Of a DNA stretch of 62,230 nucleotides, positions 44,066 to 52,764 are shown piece by piece (position 1 is the stretch's first letter; each line of letters starts with the position of its first letter). Origin of the DNA: CAZVWW01 sp964631265. Its GTDB lineage: Bacteria > Thermotogota > Thermotogae > MWEM01. Location: assembly GCA_964631265.1 (NCBI GenBank), contig CAZVWW010000003.1:1-62230 (forward strand), in the 5' to 3' direction. The notes below the pieces were generated by a model. The model had not been told where the DNA came from. It made no database searches and saw only the letters and a program-made list of their open reading frames with translations. The position numbers were made by a program, and so were the translations under genes.

Positions 44066-44850
44066 ATCGAGAGGACGGAAAGGCGATAGATGTTCAGAAT
44101 TTATCGGTTTATTTCGGTAAACAACCTGCCCTTAAGGATGTCACTTTTTCGGTTCATAAAGGCATCATGCTTGGCATCATCGGACCAAATGGCGGGGGGA
44201 AAAGCACCCTTCTAAAAACGATTCTCGGTCTGGTGACGCCGGATAAAGGGAAAATAACGATCTTTGGAAAAGGCAATAAGATTCAGAGAGAAAGAGGTGT
44301 TCTGGGGTATGTCCCTCAGGTGGCATCTTTTGACAGGCTTTTTCCAATCAAGGTGATCGATGTGATCTTAAGTGGCCGGCTCAACAAAACCATGAAACCG
44401 TTTAAGTTTTTCAGTGGAGAGGATAAAAAAGCCGGTGAAGAAGTGCTTGATAGTATGGGAATAGAGGCGCTTAAAAACAGGCAGATTGGTCAGTTATCCG
44501 GCGGTCAGCTCCAAAAGGTCCTGATCGCAAGGGCGTTGATCCACAAGCCGGCAATTCTCCTTCTCGATGAGCCGACAGCCAGTATTGATTCACAGACAAA
44601 GAACCAGATATACAATATCTTGAATTCACTTGTCCCTAAGATAACGGTAGTCGTTGTAACACATGATATGGCAGCTGTTTCCTCGTACTTTGACTACATC
44701 GCCTGTTTAAACACAGCACTTCATTATCATGGCGACAAAGAACTGACTCAGGAAACCGTTGATGAAACCTTCGGATGTCCGGTTGATCTGATCGCACACG
44801 GTGTGCCCCACCGGGTTTACAGAGAGGATGGGGATGTCTATCATGATTGA
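44062..44850 (+). CDS. znuC: Metal ABC transporter ATPase, ZnuC-like
   Basis: 262 residues. Walker A GPNGGGKS near residue 41, Q-loop VPQVASFDR, signature LSGGQLQK near 145, Walker B LLLDEP and H-loop VVTHD. The sequence VPQ...FDRLFPI is typical of metal-family ATPases. The start is a TTG (44062) in a TTGA overlap with znuA, with GGGTGAAG upstream. Overlaps znuB at its end, so all three transporter genes are coupled. Confidence 0.9.
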   Translation: MNREDGKAIDVQNLSVYFGKQPALKDVTFSVHKGIMLGIIGPNGGGKSTLLKTILGLVTPDKGKITIFGKGNKIQRERGVLGYVPQVASFDRLFPIKVIDVILSGRLNKTMKPFKFFSGEDKKAGEEVLDSMGIEALKNRQIGQLSGGQLQKVLIARALIHKPAILLLDEPTASIDSQTKNQIYNILNSLVPKITVVVVTHDMAAVSSYFDYIACLNTALHYHGDKELTQETVDETFGCPVDLIAHGVPHRVYREDGDVYHD

Positions 44851-45655
44851 GGCCCTGCTCAAGTACACATTCCTTCAACATGCCTTTATCACAGCAATTC
44901 TGGCAAGTGTTGTCTGTGGGATTATCGGTACGATTGTTGTTGAGAAGAAACTGGTCATGATGAGCGGCGGGATCGCGCATACAGCCTTCGGTGGTATCGG
45001 TCTCGGTTATTGTATCGGGATTGAACCCATAGTGGGTGCTCTCTTCTTCGCAGGCGGGTCATCATTTGCCGTGGCTGCGATAAAGCGAAACACGAATACA
45101 AACCCCGACACACTCATCGGGATACTCTGGTCGATGGGGATGGCAGCCGGTATCCTTTTTATATCACTGACACCCGGTTACCCTCCCGATATGTCCTCGT
45201 ATCTCTTCGGCGATATTCTAACTGTCTCAGTCTTTGATATTTACACGATTACTGTGCTTGTTTCTTTTATTGTCTTCATTATGATTGCCTTCTACAATTA
45301 CTGGAAATCATTCTTGTTTGATGAGGAGTTTTCTTTCGTCATCGGTCTCAAAACGGCCTTTATGGAGTATTTCATGTTCCTGCTCATTGCGCTGACCGTT
45401 GTCGTTTTGATCCGCGTTGTGGGGATCATCCTTGTTATTTCCCTTCTGACGGCACCTCCCGCAATAGCGAAATTCTTTACCTTTGATCTGAAAAAAATGA
45501 TGGCCCTCTCCATTCTGATCGGCATGATATTCAGTATCTCCGGTTTATGGCTTTCCTATTATTTCAACATTCCCTCAGGCGCTATGATAATACTCTTAAT
45601 CGGCAGTGTTTTCTTTCTCACCGCTTTTCTTAAAAGGCGGCAGAGCAGGAAATAA
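44843..45655 (+). CDS. znuB: Metal ABC transporter permease, ZnuB-like
   Basis: About 270 residues, eight or nine membrane helices, ABC-3 family. The MMSGGIAHTAFGGIGLGY segment near residue 38 and RVVGIILVISLLTAPPAIA near 190 are the family's conserved blocks. The start at ATG 44843 overlaps the end of znuC; ATG 44834 is equally placed behind AGAGGA. Last gene of the zinc operon. No clear terminator follows. Confidence 0.9.
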   Translation: MIEALLKYTFLQHAFITAILASVVCGIIGTIVVEKKLVMMSGGIAHTAFGGIGLGYCIGIEPIVGALFFAGGSSFAVAAIKRNTNTNPDTLIGILWSMGMAAGILFISLTPGYPPDMSSYLFGDILTVSVFDIYTITVLVSFIVFIMIAFYNYWKSFLFDEEFSFVIGLKTAFMEYFMFLLIALTVVVLIRVVGIILVISLLTAPPAIAKFFTFDLKKMMALSILIGMIFSISGLWLSYYFNIPSGAMIILLIGSVFFLTAFLKRRQSRK

Positions 45656-45703
45656 AGAACTAATCCATCATACAACGAACCGGTTCTCTGTATTCATCAG
45701 ATG

Positions 45704-45712
45704 TGCTATAAT
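45704..45712 (+). promoter_or_regulatory. Extended -10 promoter of the glgP-mtnA-tatD-hfl run
   Basis: TGCTATAAT (TGn plus perfect TATAAT), about 33 nt before the glgP start. It is the only clear promoter I see before the 12-kb co-directional run. Confidence 0.5.
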
Positions 45713-45744
45713 ATCCACAATAATCGCTGTAGGAGGTCAAAAAA

Positions 45745-48312
45745 ATGAGAAAATTTAACAGTCTGTCTGTTGTACCCCACCTACCGGACAGGATAAAAGG
45801 ACTGAGGGATCTGGCGTATAGCTTCTGGAATGCATGGAATCCCGAGATCCGGAATCTATTCAGAGAACTGAATCCCGAGCTATGGGAGCTTGTTGAACGA
45901 AATCCTGTTCTCTTCTTAAAAAACATCAGTCAGAGGCGGCTGGATAAGGCCAGTGAATCGGACTCTTATCTGTCTGAATATGATGACGTCTATGGAAAGT
46001 ATGAGCAATATATAGGTAATCAGGAAACATACTTTAATCAAAAAATTGATGCGGAGAAGAAAGAGGAGTTTAGAGTGGCCTATTTTTCCGCGGAGTTTGG
46101 ATTATATGAATCGCTGCCGATATACTCCGGCGGATTGGGGATACTGGCGGGGGACCATGTTAAGTCAGCCAGTGACCTTGACATTCCTTTAGTCGGAGTG
46201 GGTTTGCTGTATAGAAACGGTTACTTTCAGCAGAAGATCAACAAGGACGGCTGGCAGGAGTCTTATTATCCGGTTTATGATTTTACCGACTTCCCGGTTG
46301 TTCCCATTGTCAATGACCAGAATGCTGAGATAAAGGTGGCTGTTGAGCTCCCCGATGGAAAGTTGTTTGCAAAGGTCTGGAAGACAAAAGTCATGAGAAC
46401 CACGCTGCTTCTTCTCGATACAGACATCGAGGATAATCCCCCGAAATACAGGAACATAACCTCGCAATTGTATGGTGGAAATGAGGAGATGCGGGTTAAA
46501 CAGGAGATTTTACTTGGCATCGGCGGTGTTCGTGCCGTTAGAATGTGTGGCTATAAACCGAGTGTCTGGCATATGAATGAAGGGCATTCTGTTTTCATGG
46601 CACTTGAACGGATAAGAGAAATGGTTGAAGGCAAATCGCTTGATTTCTTTGAGGCGTTGGAAACAGTAAGAGGCTCCACAGTCTTTACAACGCATACACC
46701 TGTGCCGGCTGGAAACGATGCCTTCCCGCTGTATCTGATCGAGAAATATTTCTCCCATTTCTGGAGCCGTTTATCGATACCCAGAAAGGAATTTCTTGAG
46801 CTCGGCATTGAAAGAAACGGTGACCAGAACATGTTTAATCTCACGGTTCTGGCTCTGAACATGACGGCCTGGCGCAACGGAGTCAGCAGGCTTCATGGCG
46901 AGGTTTCAAGAGACATGTGGCAAAATGCCTGGTATGAGGTTCCTGTTCAGGAGATCCCCATCACTCACGTGACCAACGGCATTCATGTTGAAACATGGTT
47001 AAATGATGATATGAGACGCTTGTACGATGAGTATCTTCCCGAATGGAAGTTCAATCTTTTGAACGAGGAGTACTGGAAAAAGATCGATGATATACCGGAT
47101 AAGGAATTATGGAAGACAAAGAAGAAGATGAAAAAAGACATGATCGATTTTATCCGGACAAAGACTGAGGATCAGAGAAGGAGAAACGGGGAAACAGTTG
47201 AACAGCTGAGAGAAATTGAAGATATTCTTGATCCGGATGCGCTTACATTGGGATTTGCAAGAAGATTTGCAACGTATAAAAGGGCAACATTAATCTTTAG
47301 AAATATCGAGAGACTGAAGAATATCCTCTGTTGCACCGACAAACCGGTTCAAATCATCTTTGCCGGTAAGGCTCACCCGGCAGACAGGCCCGGGCAGGAA
47401 TTGATCAAGCGGATCTATGACATCTCAAGGGATGAGGCGTTCAAGAATAAGATCGTTCTGCTTGAGAACTACAATATGGAAATCGGACGATATCTTGTCT
47501 CCGGTGTCGATATTTGGCTTAACACACCGAGAAGGCCGCATGAGGCAAGCGGAACAAGTGGTCAGAAAGTTCCCGTCAACGGCGGTGTCAATTTCAGTGT
47601 ATTGGACGGCTGGTGGGTGGAAGGCTACAACGGCAACAACGGTTGGGTCATCGGAGACGGAAGAGAGTACAAAGAGCAGAATATTCAGGATACCGTCGAT
47701 GCTGTCAGCTTCTATGACACGCTTGAAAAGGAAATCGTCCCGATGTACTATGACAAAAACGAGGATGATATACCGGCCAGATTCCTGGAAGTCATGAGAA
47801 ATTCGATGAAAACAAACATACCGCGATTCAACACCCATCGGATGTTGAATGACTATTTAAAAAAGCTTTACGTCCCGGCCAACAATTATGGGCATGAAAT
47901 ACGGGGAAATGATTTTAAGATTGCAAAAGCCCTTTCTGTTTGGAAGAGAAAACTGAACGGGGAGTGGCAGGCAGTACGGATTAATACCGACTCCATGAGA
48001 ATAGAGGGGGAAGAGGTTCCCGTTGATATGGATATGGAGTTTTCGGCCAAGATTTTCACAGGGGATATTGATCCCGAAGATCTGAAGGTGGAACTCTATT
48101 TCGCAAGATACAATATCCACAACAATATGGAAGGTTATGAGGTATTCCCGATGGAGCTCGAAAAGGAAACCATCCACAACACTTATATTTACAGAGGGAA
48201 TGCCAAATTGAAGGAAAGAGGCCGGTATCAGTACAGTATTCGGGTCATCCCCGAAAACAAAAATCTGCCCCATAAACATGATACAGCGCTTATCAAATGG
48301 CTCGAGCACTGA
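45745..48312 (+). CDS. glgP: Alpha-glucan phosphorylase
   Basis: 855 residues, a GT35 enzyme that releases glucose-1-phosphate from the non-reducing ends of glycogen or maltodextrin. It belongs to the shorter group with an N-terminal DUF3417-like domain (FNSLSVVPHLPDRIKGLRDLAYSFWNAWNP region). Conserved VAYFSAEFGL, YSGGLGILAGDH, TTHTPVPAGND and the PLP lysine K608 in SGTSGQK are present. A C-terminal beta extension of about 120 residues (after 730) follows the core. ATG 45745 follows GGAGG. Together with the phosphoglucomutase at 3.5 kb it completes phosphorolytic use of glucan. Confidence 0.92.
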   Translation: MRKFNSLSVVPHLPDRIKGLRDLAYSFWNAWNPEIRNLFRELNPELWELVERNPVLFLKNISQRRLDKASESDSYLSEYDDVYGKYEQYIGNQETYFNQKIDAEKKEEFRVAYFSAEFGLYESLPIYSGGLGILAGDHVKSASDLDIPLVGVGLLYRNGYFQQKINKDGWQESYYPVYDFTDFPVVPIVNDQNAEIKVAVELPDGKLFAKVWKTKVMRTTLLLLDTDIEDNPPKYRNITSQLYGGNEEMRVKQEILLGIGGVRAVRMCGYKPSVWHMNEGHSVFMALERIREMVEGKSLDFFEALETVRGSTVFTTHTPVPAGNDAFPLYLIEKYFSHFWSRLSIPRKEFLELGIERNGDQNMFNLTVLALNMTAWRNGVSRLHGEVSRDMWQNAWYEVPVQEIPITHVTNGIHVETWLNDDMRRLYDEYLPEWKFNLLNEEYWKKIDDIPDKELWKTKKKMKKDMIDFIRTKTEDQRRRNGETVEQLREIEDILDPDALTLGFARRFATYKRATLIFRNIERLKNILCCTDKPVQIIFAGKAHPADRPGQELIKRIYDISRDEAFKNKIVLLENYNMEIGRYLVSGVDIWLNTPRRPHEASGTSGQKVPVNGGVNFSVLDGWWVEGYNGNNGWVIGDGREYKEQNIQDTVDAVSFYDTLEKEIVPMYYDKNEDDIPARFLEVMRNSMKTNIPRFNTHRMLNDYLKKLYVPANNYGHEIRGNDFKIAKALSVWKRKLNGEWQAVRINTDSMRIEGEEVPVDMDMEFSAKIFTGDIDPEDLKVELYFARYNIHNNMEGYEVFPMELEKETIHNTYIYRGNAKLKERGRYQYSIRVIPENKNLPHKHDTALIKWLEH

Positions 48313-48331
48313 AGAGGAGAGTGAGGTATTA

Positions 48332-49384
48332 ATGCCGGAACAACTATTGCCAATAAGATTCACCGGAGACGCACTTGAGGTGCTCGACCAACGATTACTG
48401 CCCGGTGAGATAAAATTCAACAGGAGAAAGACAATCCGGGAGATGTTTCATGCGATCAAGGATATGGAACTACGCGGCGCACCGTTAATCGGAATATCAG
48501 CCGCTTATGGAATGTATCTGTCCATAAAGGATGTTCCCTTTTCCGATTATTCAGAATTAAAAGAAACGGTCAAGGAAAACGGCCGGTTTCTTTCACAAGC
48601 CCGGCCGACTGCTGTTAATCTTGTTTGGGCCATTGAAAGAATGAATCAACTTGTTTCTGATAACAGTGATCGCTCTGTGGATGAAATAAAAGAACTAATG
48701 CTGGAAGAGGCGAAAACGATCAACGATGAAGACATCGGGATTTGCCGGGGTATAGGCGAGAATCTGCTTACGCTTCTCAAAGACGGTATGGGTCTTCTCA
48801 CGCATTGCAACGCCGGCGGCCTTGCAACATACAAATATGGCACGGCAACCTCGCCAATGTATCTCGGACACGAGCGAGGTATGCAATTTAGGGTCTTTGC
48901 GGATGAAACCCGTCCCTATAATCAGGGAGCAAGATTGACGGCCTTTGAATTGCAACAGGCCGGTATAGATGTTACACTGATATGTGACAACATGGCGGGT
49001 GTTGTTATGTCCCAGGGCAAGGTGGATGCTGTTATTGTCGGATGCGATAGAGTGGCAGCCAACGGTGATACGGCCAATAAGATTGGAACGATGACGTTGA
49101 GTGTGCTGGCAAAGGCATTTGACATTCCTTTTTATATAGCGGCTCCCACCCCTACAATCGATATGAATACCGGGACGGGAGAAGAAATCCCCATTGAGGA
49201 GAGGCCGCACGAGGAAATCACCATGTTCAGAGGCCAAAGAGTTGCCCCGGAGGGGGTCAAAGTCTATAATCCCGCTTTTGATGTCACGCCCGGTGAGAAC
49301 ATTACCGCCATTGTAACTGAGAGAGGCATTGTCAAGCCTCCGTTCGGTAAAAACCTCAGAAATCTACTGAAGGCGAAAACCTAA
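48332..49384 (+). CDS. mtnA: S-methyl-5-thioribose-1-phosphate isomerase
   Basis: About 350 residues, member of the eIF2B-alpha/MtnA fold; isomerises methylthioribose-1-phosphate in methionine salvage. Conserved ELRGAPLIGISAAYG near residue 45, LTHCNAGGLAT with the catalytic cysteine near 158, CDNMAGVVM near 218, and GCDRVAANGDTANKIGT with the catalytic aspartate near 236. ATG 48332 follows GAGAGTGAGG; the longer frame would start inside glgP. In some bacteria this enzyme also acts in a 5-deoxyribose salvage route. No other methionine-salvage gene is in the window. Confidence 0.92.
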   Translation: MPEQLLPIRFTGDALEVLDQRLLPGEIKFNRRKTIREMFHAIKDMELRGAPLIGISAAYGMYLSIKDVPFSDYSELKETVKENGRFLSQARPTAVNLVWAIERMNQLVSDNSDRSVDEIKELMLEEAKTINDEDIGICRGIGENLLTLLKDGMGLLTHCNAGGLATYKYGTATSPMYLGHERGMQFRVFADETRPYNQGARLTAFELQQAGIDVTLICDNMAGVVMSQGKVDAVIVGCDRVAANGDTANKIGTMTLSVLAKAFDIPFYIAAPTPTIDMNTGTGEEIPIEERPHEEITMFRGQRVAPEGVKVYNPAFDVTPGENITAIVTERGIVKPPFGKNLRNLLKAKT

Positions 49385-49400
49385 ATCAAGGTGGGATTCC

Positions 49401-50171
49401 ATGTGGATTGATACCCACACGCATATGTGGAATGACAGATTCAGCGAAGACAGGGACACACTGTTAAATGAACTCGGCAAAGACCTGAAGTATATCGTGG
49501 ATATCGGAGTGGATCGAAAGACATCGGAGCAATCGGTTAAACTCTCTTATATGAATGATTATGTCTATTCAGTTGTAGGGGTACATCCACATGATGCAGC
49601 GAATATGACTGAGGATGATTTTGAGAAAATAACGTCACTGGCTTATATGGATAAAGTCGTTGCAATCGGCGAGGTCGGTTTGGATTATTATCGGGATCTA
49701 TCCCCGAGAGATGTTCAAAAGATTGTCTTTGCAAGGTTTTTAAATCTTGCAAAATCCGTTAAACTTCCGGTTGTGGTCCATGTCAGGGATGCCTATGATG
49801 AAGCAATTGACATTATACAAACGGAAGGATTATCCGTTGAAAGAGGGGTCATCCACAGCTTTATGTCGAATTACGAAGATGCCAGGACCTTTTTGGATAT
49901 GGGGATGTATCTTGGTATTGGTGGTCCCCTGACCTTTAAAAAGAATCATGAGCTGAGAGATACGATTAAAAAGGTTCCGATAGAGAGAATCGTGACCGAG
50001 ACCGATTGTCCCTATCTGACACCGGCCCCCAAGAGAGGGCATAGGAACGAGCCGGGGTTTGTACGATATGTTGTTGACAAGATAGCTGAAATAAAGGATT
50101 TGCCAAAGATGGATGTACAGGAGTGTCTGTGTGAAAACGCAGTCGAACTATTCACATTACCAAAATGTTGA
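49401..50171 (+). CDS. tatD: TatD-family metal-dependent DNase
   Basis: 256 residues, amidohydrolase-type barrel with two metal ions. Ligands are in DTHTHM (residues 4-9), GEVGLDYY near 92, VVHVRD near 125, IHSFMSN near 150 and TETDCPYL near 203. A 3'-5' exonuclease family involved in DNA repair or degradation; the YcfH/TatD branch is widespread. ATG 49401 lies 16 nt after mtnA with GGTGGGA as RBS, so it is part of the same run. Confidence 0.9.
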   Translation: MWIDTHTHMWNDRFSEDRDTLLNELGKDLKYIVDIGVDRKTSEQSVKLSYMNDYVYSVVGVHPHDAANMTEDDFEKITSLAYMDKVVAIGEVGLDYYRDLSPRDVQKIVFARFLNLAKSVKLPVVVHVRDAYDEAIDIIQTEGLSVERGVIHSFMSNYEDARTFLDMGMYLGIGGPLTFKKNHELRDTIKKVPIERIVTETDCPYLTPAPKRGHRNEPGFVRYVVDKIAEIKDLPKMDVQECLCENAVELFTLPKC

Positions 50172-50195
50172 ATACAATAACAGGAGGTGTTTAAC

Positions 50196-51206
50196 TTGGA
50201 AGGGGATTTTGAGAATAATCAACAACCTACTCCGAGTGATAGAATCAAGAAGTTTTTGGGTGGTTTCTCAATCCTGGTTATCATTATTATTATCGGTATC
50301 TATTTCGCAACCGGGATCTACCAGATTGGACCATCAGATGTCGGACTGGTCAAACGATTTGGTAAGTTTGTGAGAATGCATCAACCGGGTATCAACTATC
50401 ATCTACCGGCACCGTTTGAGTCAGTGGTCATTGTTGATATCAGAAGCCTGAGAAAGATTGAGATCGGTTTCAGAACAACAACACCGGGTCGGTACACGGA
50501 TGTTGCAAAGGAATCACTAATGATGACCGGCGACAACAATTTTGCGGATGTTGAGACAGCCGTACAGTACAAGGTCAAGGATCCGGTGAAGTTTGCCTTT
50601 AATGTGAAGGATCCAAATCAGATTGTCAAATTTGTCTCAGAGGCCACCATACGTGAGAGAGTGGCTCAGCGTTCAATCAGTGAGGTGCTGACCACGGATC
50701 GCGATGCCATTGCCTTTGAAGCACAGACAGGGATTCAGGAGGTCCTTGACAAATATGGAGTTGGTATAAAGGTCGAGAATGTCCGGCTTCAGGAAGTCAA
50801 TCCTCCCGATCAGGTGCTTGCGGCATTTGATGATGTCAACAGTGCGCTTCAGGATCAGCAGAAGATCACGAACCAAGCCCAGAGTTATTACAACGATATT
50901 GTACCAAGAGCCCAGGGACAGGCATCGGAGACCGTTCAGGAAGCAAGAGCCTACAAGGGGGTTCGTGTGCTGGGTGCCGAGGGTGAAGTGGCAAGATTCA
51001 ACAAGATCCTGGAAAGATATATTAACGCACCCGAGATAACCCGGACAAGGCTGTATATTGAGACAATGGAACGTATCCTGCCGAACAGTAAGAAGATCCT
51101 TCTATTAGGGGAAGAGCAAAGTGGGAACACCCTTAATTTCCTTGACCTGGAGAAGATATTCGCAGAGGGTTCGGTTTCAGAAAATAACCGAGGTGAGAAC
51201 AAATGA
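50196..51206 (+). CDS. hflK: HflK, SPFH membrane protease modulator
   Basis: About 336 residues: a short cytoplasmic N-terminus, one membrane helix near 24-46, then an SPFH/band-7 domain (KRFGKFVRMHQPGINYHLPAPFE) and a coiled coil with the AxxxA-rich REPAR-like AQGQASETVQEARAY segment. With HflC it forms a large cage around the FtsH protease. I chose TTG 50196, 6 nt after AGGAGGTG; the GTG at 50187 lies inside that RBS. Overlaps hflC by 4 nt. FtsH is not encoded here. Confidence 0.9.
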   Translation: MEGDFENNQQPTPSDRIKKFLGGFSILVIIIIIGIYFATGIYQIGPSDVGLVKRFGKFVRMHQPGINYHLPAPFESVVIVDIRSLRKIEIGFRTTTPGRYTDVAKESLMMTGDNNFADVETAVQYKVKDPVKFAFNVKDPNQIVKFVSEATIRERVAQRSISEVLTTDRDAIAFEAQTGIQEVLDKYGVGIKVENVRLQEVNPPDQVLAAFDDVNSALQDQQKITNQAQSYYNDIVPRAQGQASETVQEARAYKGVRVLGAEGEVARFNKILERYINAPEITRTRLYIETMERILPNSKKILLLGEEQSGNTLNFLDLEKIFAEGSVSENNRGENK

Positions 51207-52090
51207 AAAAATTAATATGGACGATCGCAATCTTTATACTGTTCTTCATCGTTTTCTCACTGGTAACTTATCAGGTGGATGAAACACAGGTTGCCCTACG
51301 GTCAAGATTTGGTAAGATTGTGGAAACCAATCCGGATCCCGGACTGTATTACAAAGTGCCGTTTATCGACAAGATATTGATTCGTGACAGCAGGCTACAG
51401 CTCTATGATATACCCGCTGAGAACATCCTCACAACAGACAAGAAACGTCTGGAAGTGGATACCTATGTGCTTTGGAGAATCTCGGAACCGAAGCAATTTG
51501 TTGAGACATTGAGGACATTGAGATCGGCTGTAACCCGTATCGATGACGTTGTTTATTCGCTGATAAGGGATAAGTTTGCCAATATCTACATTGTTGATAT
51601 TATCTCAGAGAGAAGAAGAGCGACTTTGAACAACATTACCAATACCGCGGAAGAGACTCTGTCGGATTACGGTATTGAGATCATTGATGTGGATGTCAAG
51701 CGAACAGATCTGCCGAAAGCCAATGCTCAAGCTGTCTTTGACAGGATGAAATCCGAGAGGAAGAAAGAAGCCAATCTCATCAGAGCAGAAGGGGAGAGAG
51801 CTGCACAAGACATCAGAGCCAGGGCACAGAAAGATGCAGATATCATAAAAGCTGAAGCTAATAAAACAGCTGAGGAACTTCGTGGAGAAGGCGATGCAGA
51901 AGCCTTGGCGATTTACGCAAAGTCTTTCTCGCAGGACCCGGAATTTTATCGTTTCTGGAGGATCTTAACCGCATATGAAAAATCCTTTAAGTCCGGCTCA
52001 TCGATTGTGATGGGAAAAGACATGCAATTCCTGAAAGAATTTTACGGAGGATCTCAAGAATTAGAGAGAAGAATCCAGGAAAAAGAATAA
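51203..52090 (+). CDS. hflC: HflC, SPFH membrane protease modulator
   Basis: 295 residues: a membrane helix at about 4-22 and a band-7 domain (RSRFGKIVETNPDPGLYYKVPF), then an alanine/glutamate-rich coiled coil (RAEGERAAQDIRARAQKDA) and the conserved end ILTAYEKSF. Partner of HflK. ATG 51203 overlaps the hflK stop (ATGA). Its own stop TAA overlaps the proposed AUA start of the next gene. Confidence 0.92.
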   Translation: MKKLIWTIAIFILFFIVFSLVTYQVDETQVALRSRFGKIVETNPDPGLYYKVPFIDKILIRDSRLQLYDIPAENILTTDKKRLEVDTYVLWRISEPKQFVETLRTLRSAVTRIDDVVYSLIRDKFANIYIVDIISERRRATLNNITNTAEETLSDYGIEIIDVDVKRTDLPKANAQAVFDRMKSERKKEANLIRAEGERAAQDIRARAQKDADIIKAEANKTAEELRGEGDAEALAIYAKSFSQDPEFYRFWRILTAYEKSFKSGSSIVMGKDMQFLKEFYGGSQELERRIQEKE

Positions 52091-52764
52091 GATTCTGTTC
52101 TATTTCAAAAGAGATAGAATTTGAAAGACAAATAAAAAGATCGCGTTTTATTGGTTCGGCCAGGATGGTTCAGTCTGAGAAACAGGCTAAGGCGTTCGTG
52201 GCCGAACGTTCTACTTTACATCAATCAGCTTCGCACAATTGCTGGGCGTATTCTGTTGGATTGGATACTACTCCCCTTGAATATTTTTCTGATGACGGGG
52301 AGCCTTCAGGATCTGCAGGCAAGCCCATTCTTGGAGCAATCGAAAGACTTCAACTCCTGAATACGGTCGTCGTTGTAACGCGATATTTCGGTGGCACAAA
52401 ACTGGGAGTTCGTGGTCTCATAGATGCTTATGGGAAGACCGCTTCAATCTGTCTCGAGAATTCCGGCATCTACAAATATGAGATTTGTGAGAAACTCATC
52501 ATCAGAGCCGGCTATTCTGAATGGAACAGAATTGAATATGAGTTGAATAACAGTGCTATTCCAATTGATCAAAACACACTCGAGTTTATGGCAGATGTTA
52601 AACTATCAGTGCTGATTCCTCTTTCAAAAAAAGATATCATCGATCAGCTTTTGACCAAGTATAAAAAAAGCGGCCTATCTGTGGATTATGAATGGACTTC
52701 AAATAGGTTTTACAATCCCGTTGAAGCAAATCAGACACAGAAAACTAAAAGGAGTCAATCATGA
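52087..52764 (+). CDS. yigZ: YigZ/IMPACT-family protein with probable AUA start
   Basis: The UPF0029/IMPACT fold is clear: HNCWAYSVG, DDGEPSGSAGKPIL and VVVVTRYFGGTKLG. The first ATG in frame (52165) would cut off the family's conserved N-terminal strand. The frame upstream encodes EIEFERQIKRSRFIGSAR, matching the family's KKSRFI motif, but contains no ATG, GTG or TTG back to the nearest stop inside hflC. The best initiation site is ATA at 52087, overlapping the hflC stop as ATAA and lying 6 nt after AGGA. That gives 225 residues, close to the usual 205-217. Function: a ribosome- or GCN2-related regulator in eukaryotes; unclear in bacteria. Confidence 0.75.
   Translation: MRFCSISKEIEFERQIKRSRFIGSARMVQSEKQAKAFVAERSTLHQSASHNCWAYSVGLDTTPLEYFSDDGEPSGSAGKPILGAIERLQLLNTVVVVTRYFGGTKLGVRGLIDAYGKTASICLENSGIYKYEICEKLIIRAGYSEWNRIEYELNNSAIPIDQNTLEFMADVKLSVLIPLSKKDIIDQLLTKYKKSGLSVDYEWTSNRFYNPVEANQTQKTKRSQS

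Noticed and set aside
52151..52360. 69-codon frame overlapping the start of yigZ
   Set aside because: Out of frame with the conserved IMPACT motifs and without an RBS.
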